Shown here in pieces: positions 55,915-61,083 of a DNA stretch of 61,083 bases. How positions within the stretch are numbered: the stretch's first letter is position 1; the number at the start of each line of letters is the position of its first letter. The DNA lies in assembly GCA_009784525.1 (NCBI GenBank), contig WRBM01000009.1, positions 1 to 61,083 on the forward strand, written 5' to 3'. The notes below the pieces were generated by a model. The model was not told the DNA's origin. It did no database searches and saw only the letters and a program-made list of their open reading frames with translations. The translations under genes and the position numbers were made by a program. Source of the stretch: Erysipelotrichales bacterium (GTDB taxonomy: Bacteria > Bacillota_I > Bacilli_A > Acholeplasmatales > WRBM01).

Positions 55915-56615
55915 CTAATAACCTATTTTTGCGATTTCGTATGAAATATCAATCATTTGTTTAATTAGTTCTAGCGAAGGTTGTTTTACTTCATTTGAAA
56001 CGGTAAACCAGATAACGCCATACGGAAACTTAGACTGTTCGACTATATTTTTAAAATACTCAAGAAGTTTTACGCCATAAGCAGGACCACATTTTACAGT
56101 TAACTTAAATCTTCCATTTCCTAAGTCAATTAGTAACGCAAAAGATTTCTTACCTTTTATCTTATAACTTGTCGGCTTCTTTCCCGTTGCCTCAGTTTTT
56201 ATAATATTAATCTTACTGCTAATATAACGATCAATATCTGTCAAGATATATTCATTATTCTCTGCTAATGGAATTTTACAATCTTTATAAGCAGCATCCA
56301 TAGCAAATACACTTTTATTGAGTGTTTCTGCCGTTACTTTATTAATAGCATCCTCTAGTTTATTATCAGACGCCATCGAAACTTCTTTAGAGATAACTTT
56401 CTTTACAGCAGATACTTCACTATACAACTTTCTTCCGCGCAAAATTGTATTAATTAGCATTATCAATAACACAACTAATAAAATTGTGAATACTGTAAGA
56501 AGAGTATACCACCAGCGCCAACCTCCTGGATTTGGATCACTTGAGCAACCACTGAGTAATGTTACTGTTCCTATTTAATAGTATTAAACCTAAAACAAAT
56601 CTATTTTTTAACCAT
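55915..56615 (-). pseudogene. lipoprotein with membrane helix and basic C-terminal domain; 5' end broken by two single-base indels
   Basis: The open part (56472-55915, 185 residues) starts inside a membrane helix. Reading upstream, the same frame gives GTVTLLSGCSS, a lipobox, then SDPNPGGWRWWYTLL leading into that helix, but no start. Removing one A at each of two A-runs (near 56602-56609 and 56577-56580) joins it to MVKNRFVLGLILL, from ATG 56615 with GGAG upstream. The result is a lipoprotein signal peptide of normal form. The C-terminal domain (KSFALLIDL...LTVKCGP...YGVIWFTV) may be MmcQ/YjbR-like; this is weak. It lies 70 nt before the giant repeat protein and probably shared its transcript. 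Confidence 0.6.
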
Positions 56616-56619
56616 TCAT

Positions 56620-57075
56620 AAAACACTCCAAATTTATATTTATTTCATTACTAATTTAACTAGTATTAATTCTATGTCGAAAAGGTTTTAGCTTTATAAC
56701 ATCAGTTAAATATTCTAGCATATTTTTATGCTAAATCAGCAATTAATATGTTAAAATCTGACAAAGTTTCGCACTTCTTTCACAAAGTTAGCTTTTATCA
56801 ATAGTCAGTAAGGTGACCTTTACTTCTAAACGGCCAAAATAGCAATCATTTTTGATGGTCATTTTTTTCATTTTGATTGCTTCTTGTTATAATTTACCTG
56901 AAGGGTCTGACATGATTTATGACACTAAACAACTACGCACTAGAGTTTAGTTAAATGATTTTTACAACATTTATCTTGATGCTTTATTTTTGAGCAGAAA
57001 AAAGAGCAAAGCTTTTTAAGGTTTCACTCAAATTCAAAATCTTTATTCCTTATTTGATTTATAAAAAATGACGAT
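56620..57075. other. 456-bp gap without a recognised gene
   Basis: It holds an 8-bp inverted repeat AGCAATCA / TGATTGCT at about 56847-56881, a TATAAT-like box near 56889, and a 28-codon minus-strand frame beginning near 56874 (MKKMTIKNDCYFG) that lacks a clear ribosome site. A TGTCGAA heptamer lies at 56674-56680. Nothing is certain. Confidence 0.4.
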
Positions 57076-57333
57076 TTATTCCAAATCAATATATATTTCT
57101 TTAATTAATTTACCATCAAACTTTGCATTTTCCAACAATTCATTTGGAGTTTTAAAATCCTCTGTTGCCAATAATTTCTTGCCATTAGAAATATTATATG
57201 AGAATGAACCGTTTTTTCCATAACATAAATTTATTTTATACTCTTTATACCAAAATAAAAATTCCTCGAAGTTTTCTGTATATCTTTCATAAAATTCAGC
57301 CCAAGGTATTTCCATATGTAATTTCGGTTTCAT
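57076..57333 (-). CDS. small soluble protein, unknown (possible immunity-type protein)
   Basis: An 85-residue protein starting at ATG 57333 with GAGGTG six bases upstream. It is rich in aromatic and acidic residues (EFYERYTENFEEFLFWYKEYK) and has no membrane helix. I recognise no family. It sits beside the Rhs-tip cassettes, where small acidic immunity proteins are common, but no matching toxin adjoins it directly. Confidence 0.55.
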   Translation of the reverse strand: MKPKLHMEIPWAEFYERYTENFEEFLFWYKEYKINLCYGKNGSFSYNISNGKKLLATEDFKTPNELLENAKFDGKLIKEIYIDLE

Positions 57334-57522
57334 GATTTCACCTCTTATTTAGTGTCTTCTATTCGTTTCTGTTATTATTCCGTATAACCAAACTATCGGA
57401 ATATCAATATTTTACCGCAATTATCCCATTTTTCCAAGTGATTTTAATGTTTTGTCGATAAAAGTCTAACTATAGCATTGTGGTTGATCTCATGGATTTA
57501 ATATAAAAATGACTTTAAAGCC

Positions 57523-57566
57523 TAAAAAAGAACCACAAACCAGTTTTTAAACTAATTTTACAGTTC
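57523..57566 (-). terminator. terminator of the first membrane-protein cassette
   Basis: On the minus strand GAACTGTAAA pairs with TTTGTGGTTC, using three G-T pairs, and is followed by TTTTTT. The sequence closely matches the terminator at 59694-59737, marking the cassettes as duplicates. Confidence 0.75.
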
Positions 57567-57588
57567 ATTGAGTTTATTTTGTTGTGTT

Positions 57589-58131
57589 TTATTCTTCTAC
57601 TTCAGGCGAAAGTTCTTCATTTGTTTCGTTATTGAGTGCAAATCTTTTTTGGAATCCATATTCAATGATATTTATTAATATATCATGGTTTGGACAATAT
57701 TTAATTAAATCTTTTTTAACGGCTTTTGTCGGTCGAAATTTTATTACTCCGTTACTTTTGTTAAAAATATTTTTATAATCTTCAACTATAAAATTTTGTT
57801 CAATAGCTATAAATCGAAATTCTACTTCTACTTCGCCTTTTATGCGTGCCTTTTCAATTTTATCTAGTTTTCCCCATTCAATACTATAAATACTTTTGAA
57901 AATTCTCTTTGAAGAAATGCCTTTTTCATCAATTTCAATCCATTCCCAAAAATATTTAGCTATTAATATAAGACCTAAAGATATGATTAAACTGCCAAAA
58001 AAGAATGGTAACATCCCTTCTTCGCCCATCAAAATAGCTATCAATGATATAAGCGCCCATAAAAGCGGAATTATAGCTAATAATAAATACACTATACCTG
58101 TCATTGTTACAAAGTGCTTTTTGTTTTTCAA
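57589..58131 (-). CDS. membrane protein with PH-like domain, putative immunity partner 1
   Basis: A 180-residue protein that I start at TTG 58131, 8 nt after GGAG; GTG 58140 is the alternative. Two membrane helices (about 10-33 and 40-60) are followed by a bacterial PH-like domain beginning WIEIDEKGI and an acidic tail. It is paralogous to the 59749-60279 protein: same layout, a matching W-x-x-x-x-E-K-G-I motif and almost the same C-terminus (ETNEELSPEVEE against ETNEDPSPEVEK). Each lies just behind an Rhs-tip gene, as immunity genes do. Immunity is inference. Confidence 0.65.
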   Translation of the reverse strand: MKNKKHFVTMTGIVYLLLAIIPLLWALISLIAILMGEEGMLPFFFGSLIISLGLILIAKYFWEWIEIDEKGISSKRIFKSIYSIEWGKLDKIEKARIKGEVEVEFRFIAIEQNFIVEDYKNIFNKSNGVIKFRPTKAVKKDLIKYCPNHDILINIIEYGFQKRFALNNETNEELSPEVEE

Positions 58132-58159
58132 ATAAATCACTCCATGATAATTATTTTAA

Positions 58160-59321
58160 TCAAAATCTAATTAGAAGAGATCTTCCTCGAGGTGTTCTCC
58201 TAAATTGATTGAATGCGTCTCTTATTCCATTACGCACATCATTAACAGTAACAAGATTTAGTCGGAAACATATGTTCAGTAGCAAATTGAGAAAATGCAA
58301 ATCTTGGAGTAAATGCTACAGATACGGCTTGCATCTCTCTAAAAGTCAAAGGCGTTCCACCATGTTCAATTCCAAATGCATTGAACCAATCAGCGAAACC
58401 TTTTGAGGCTACCGCAAATACTGCAGAAAATGCTCCTGCCTGCAATGATTGTCTAAAATTAACATCCCCAAAGCTTCTTCTGCTAACCGCCATTTGTGAT
58501 GCAAAATCATGCGCAAAGCCTATCCCAAAACCAATTGCGGCTGTAGCTAAATATCCTACCTTTGAAACAGCTAATACAGCATGAGCTGCTCCACCAATTG
58601 CACCGAGAGCTATCCCAGATAAAATATCACCACCGCTGGCGTTAGCATTTATGCCTCCCATTGCGCCACCAGTTATTCCACCAACTAAAATTGCTACACC
58701 GAAAATTTGAGCGCCCGGAACGAATAACAATCCTACTCCTAAAGCTACTACACCTGCTATGGTTATAGCACTAAATATGTTTTTAACCCTTTCAGGCCTA
58801 TAACCATCTGAATCAATCATATTTACAGGATTATTATTACAGTACGCAAACAGATTTAATCCGCTAATTCTACTTGGGTCGATAAACTGAATATCATCCG
58901 CACTAATAAAACGGTAAATTGAAGGATCGTAGAATCGGCTCATCAAATAATACATCTTGACGGCTTCATCCCAATAATATCCTTTGTATCTCATTGGATT
59001 TTTATGGGCTACAGATGTCAAATCATTATTAACCGAACCATCCGCATTAAGTATATGATGCGAGCCCCAAGCATCGTATTCATATTCACAAATTAAGTTT
59101 CCTTTATCATCAGTAATACCATTGATATTAAGTAACGAATCCCTTATATAGAAATATTTATTTCTTTGTTGCTGCGTAGTATAGCTAAACGCAAATAATA
59201 AATTATTCTCATCATAATGAAAATCAAGTCGGTAATCACTACCTAATTCTGTTATTAATCTGTCATCGTCATAATAATATTTTACATCAATTGAGGCTTG
59301 TTTGTCAAGAATTTTGATATG
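58160..59321 (-). pseudogene. orphan Rhs tip with putative C-terminal toxin region, truncated and frameshifted
   Basis: From 59321 down, the frame reads Rhs-type sequence (YYYDDDRLITELG, LICEYEYDAWG) with no start and a TAA before it. The Rhs core NPMRYKGYYWD...YYLMSRFYDPSIYRFISADD...NLFAYCNNNPVNMID follows at 59000-58815. A Gly-rich hydrophobic region and a variable end come next. The frame stops at 58242 (TKSCYC). One frame over, the text continues as RLNLVTVNDVRNGIRDAFNQ...RF-stop at 58160, exactly 20 nt before the next gene region. A 1-base change near 58250 therefore probably broke the gene. The toxin type is unknown. Confidence 0.7.
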
Positions 59322-59430
59322 TTATTTAAACAATATAGTATACAAAGTTTAGCATAAATATAAAGGGCTGTCAAATTTTTTTGCGTCAATAATTATTTCG
59401 AAAAAATTATATTTATTTGTAGTAGATTAA

Positions 59431-59464
59431 AGAAAAACCCCGCTCCAATTTCTTGGGGCGTGCT
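59431..59464 (-). terminator. terminator-like hairpin after the candidate small membrane ORF
   Basis: On the minus strand CCCC...GGGG with an inner CCAA / TTGG, followed by TTTTTC. Confidence 0.6.
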
Positions 59465-59501
59465 AGTGTCAAATCAATAATTGTCGTTGCTTGCTGTTTT
59501 T

Positions 59502-59621
59502 TTATTTTTTGTTTTTTTTGTTTTGCGCTTGCTTTGCTACTGTTTCAATTTTTATTCTTGCCTCTTGAACTCTATCCATAAACAGATTATATCCCGGTAA
59601 TAAAATAAACAAGGAAATCAA
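59502..59621 (-). CDS. candidate 39-residue membrane peptide
   Basis: An open frame ending in TAA at 59502 codes a hydrophobic stretch (LISLFILLPGYNLF) followed by a charged helix and a poly-Lys/Asn tail (QAQNKKNKK). TTG at 59621 is one possible start, but the frame stays open to about 59654, where AAGGAAG is found. A terminator-like hairpin lies downstream. Composition looks like a real small membrane protein, but the start is not settled. It lies between the two Rhs cassettes. Confidence 0.35.
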   Translation of the reverse strand: MISLFILLPGYNLFMDRVQEARIKIETVAKQAQNKKNKK

Positions 59622-59693
59622 CAGTTGATAAATCAGTGATTTAACTATTCTTCCTTATAAAAAGTAGTTTAAATTATTATGAATTTTAGCGAT

Positions 59694-59737
59694 TTAAAAA
59701 GAACCGCAAACCAGTTTTTAAACTAATTTTGCAGTTC
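59694..59737 (-). terminator. terminator of the second membrane-protein cassette
   Basis: On the minus strand GAACTGCAAA pairs with TTTGCGGTTC (one G-T pair) and is followed by TTTTTAAAT. It is nearly the same as the terminator at 57523-57566. Confidence 0.82.
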
Positions 59738-59748
59738 TTCGATTCTAT

Positions 59749-60279
59749 TTAGTTGTTGTTTTCTTTCTCTACTTCAGGCGAAGGGTCTTCGTTTGTTTCC
59801 ATTAACAAATAATTTTTAGAAAAATATTTTGCGTTTTCCAGCTCTATAAATTTTTCCTTGATAATAGACTTAGTGAATGAATTAATCGGAATTCTTAAGT
59901 TTGTATATTTTCCATTAAATGGCAACATCTCATCCTCTTTATGAGGCTTATCGGTTAATACTAGCAAGCATTTTTCATGGATATAGTGTCTTTTTGGTTG
60001 AAACTCCTCAATCTTTTGGATGTCTTCCCAAAGACAAAATTTAATTAATCCATAAATAGACATAGCGTAAATGCCTTTTTCTGTAAAAGTAACCCATTGA
60101 AAGGCACTTCTTGACACAAATAAAACCATGCCAAATAACGGAATGCCAAAAATTATTAATCCATTGAAGTCTCTATTTAAAGCCCGCAATACAAAATAGC
60201 TTATTATCATTCCAATGCTTATTATAAGTATACAAAAATGAATATAAAAAGTTTTTGAAATTACACATCTCTTTTTCAT
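59749..60279 (-). CDS. membrane protein with PH-like domain, putative immunity partner 2
   Basis: A 176-residue protein starting at ATG 60279 after AAAGGG. It has two helices (about 10-32 and 38-56) and a PH-like domain from WVTFTEKGI. It ends in ETNEDPSPEVEKENNN, close to the tail of its paralogue at 57589-58131. The DNA around both stops and the terminators is also alike. It lies directly behind the second Rhs tip, so a membrane-bound immunity role is plausible but unproven. Confidence 0.7.
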   Translation of the reverse strand: MKKRCVISKTFYIHFCILIISIGMIISYFVLRALNRDFNGLIIFGIPLFGMVLFVSRSAFQWVTFTEKGIYAMSIYGLIKFCLWEDIQKIEEFQPKRHYIHEKCLLVLTDKPHKEDEMLPFNGKYTNLRIPINSFTKSIIKEKFIELENAKYFSKNYLLMETNEDPSPEVEKENNN

Positions 60280-60317
60280 AACTAAACCCTTTCGTATATT
60301 TATTTTAACTTTAATAA

Positions 60318-61083
60318 CTAAAAAACATTAGCTGGATGTTGATCATTTACTCCTGGCTGACTCCTTCTCCATCTTCTCAAGTCATTAAAAGTTATGGAAT
60401 TCGTTTCCCAAAATTCATCAAGTATTGTTTCAGTAATAAACCCAAATGAATCAAGAAAGAATGCAAATAATCCACCAGAAAAAATAGAAGCAACTTGAAA
60501 TCCTTCCCTAATCAGTGGGTTAAAAATTGCTTGGTCTAATCCAAAAGCTGCAAGACTTAACACAGATGCAACTGCACCAGCTCTTAGGCTTTCTAAGATG
60601 TTAACATCCCTAAACGACTTGCCTTGAACAAACAATTGTTCAGTAATATTCGATCCAGCACCTATCATAAAGCCTGCCACGAGGACTAAGGATTTAATTT
60701 TTATATATGGCAATGCAGCAGCAGTAATTGCTCCCCAAATAAAACCATTGTAGAATCCATGCCAAAAACAATCGTCATTTGATAATGCATTGATTCCACC
60801 GATTCCACCGCCAATTAAACCACCTACTAGAAGTGTTAATGCAAATATTGAAATCGCAATATTTCCGGTGCTATCTAAATACATAACTGGGTTATTTAAG
60901 CAGTACGCAAATAAATTAAGTCCACCAATAGAATTAAAATTAATAAAACTGATATCATCCGCCGATATAAACCTACAAATCTCACTATCATAAAACCGAC
61001 TTTGCAGATAATACATTTGACAACTTTGATCCCAATAATAACCTTTAAACCTCATAGGATTCAAATGGGCTAAAGATGTCAAA
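60318..61083 (-). CDS. Rhs-repeat tip protein with putative C-terminal toxin region (5' end beyond the window)
   Basis: Partial: the frame is open at the right edge. It reads the Rhs core (NPMRFKGYYWDQ...YYLQSRFYDSEICRFISADD...NLFAYCLNNPVMYLD), then a Gly-rich hydrophobic region (LLVGGLIGGGIGGINA) and a variable end finishing RWRRSQPGVNDQHPANVF. It matches the orphan tip at 58160-59321 through the core and a later S-F-x-D-V-N-x-x-x-S-L-x-A-G-A segment, then differs. That is the pattern of Rhs/polymorphic toxins with swapped tips. Whether a full Rhs shell lies to the right cannot be seen. The toxin activity is unknown. Confidence 0.75.
   Translation of the reverse strand, partial: LTSLAHLNPMRFKGYYWDQSCQMYYLQSRFYDSEICRFISADDISFINFNSIGGLNLFAYCLNNPVMYLDSTGNIAISIFALTLLVGGLIGGGIGGINALSNDDCFWHGFYNGFIWGAITAAALPYIKIKSLVLVAGFMIGAGSNITEQLFVQGKSFRDVNILESLRAGAVASVLSLAAFGLDQAIFNPLIREGFQVASIFSGGLFAFFLDSFGFITETILDEFWETNSITFNDLRRWRRSQPGVNDQHPANVF

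Noticed and set aside
56674-56680. TGTCGAA upstream of the lipoprotein gene
   Set aside because: It is a single copy in the opposite orientation, without the 20-base context shared by the two secreted genes.

Overview
The window reads as chromosome from a low-GC, Gram-positive-type bacterium of the Bacillota/Mycoplasmatota branch. TGA is a stop (the ispG and M42-peptidase ends need it) and Trp is TGG, so this is not the Mycoplasma code. Blocks such as yqfC-yqfD-phoH-ybeY-cdd-era-yqzL, hrcA-grpE-dnaK-dnaJ, queA-ruvB-ruvA and rplU-prp-rpmA-obgE have Bacillus-like order. Genes of sporulation type (yqfC, yqfD, a SafA-like LysM protein beside ruvA) point to an ancestor, or a present lifestyle, with sporulation. 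I cannot name the genus; an Erysipelotrichales-, Haloplasma- or Izemoplasma-like organism would fit.

Layout. 1-4.5 kb: conserved ribosome/RNA operon on the minus strand. 4.5-11 kb: two convergent secreted proteins, an Ig-like (BIG2) protein and a subtilisin protease with BspA-type leucine-rich repeats. They share a BIG2 module and an almost identical 20-base upstream motif that resembles tandem Spo0A boxes. 11-27 kb: housekeeping genes (HD hydrolase, rpsU, mtaB, rsmE, heat-shock operon under two CIRCE-like operators, rpmG, MBL hydrolase, ispG, M42 peptidase, DUF3825, ABC-F, thioesterase, membrane thioredoxin-like protein). 27-30 kb: glycogen synthesis (glgA-glgC). 30-35 kb: a clipped ABC-2 permease and a two-gene double-cubane/acyl-CoA dehydratase-activase system. 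35-44.7 kb: queA-ruvB-ruvA-LysM, an opposite-strand 1030-residue coiled-coil protein, and obgE-rpmA-prp-rplU.

44.7-61 kb is accessory. A 101-bp direct repeat brackets a decayed segment with a recombinase tail, a membrane protein and a YhcG-type nuclease pseudogene. It is followed by an 8.3-kb gene for a giant InlB-repeat/RCC1 surface protein, a lipoprotein gene broken by two single-base indels, and two tandem Rhs-tip/membrane-protein cassettes that look like duplicated polymorphic toxin-immunity modules.

Small genes found by reading the DNA are yqzL, rpsU and rpmG, plus a possible 39-residue membrane peptide. Gene remnants found the same way are a YoeB/Txe toxin tail, a DUF4143 ATPase tail and a serine recombinase tail. 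The strongest leads are the shared upstream motif of the two secreted proteins, the duplicated Rhs cassettes, and the concentration of frameshifts between 45 and 59 kb, which needs a read-level check. No CRISPR array, tRNA or rRNA was seen.
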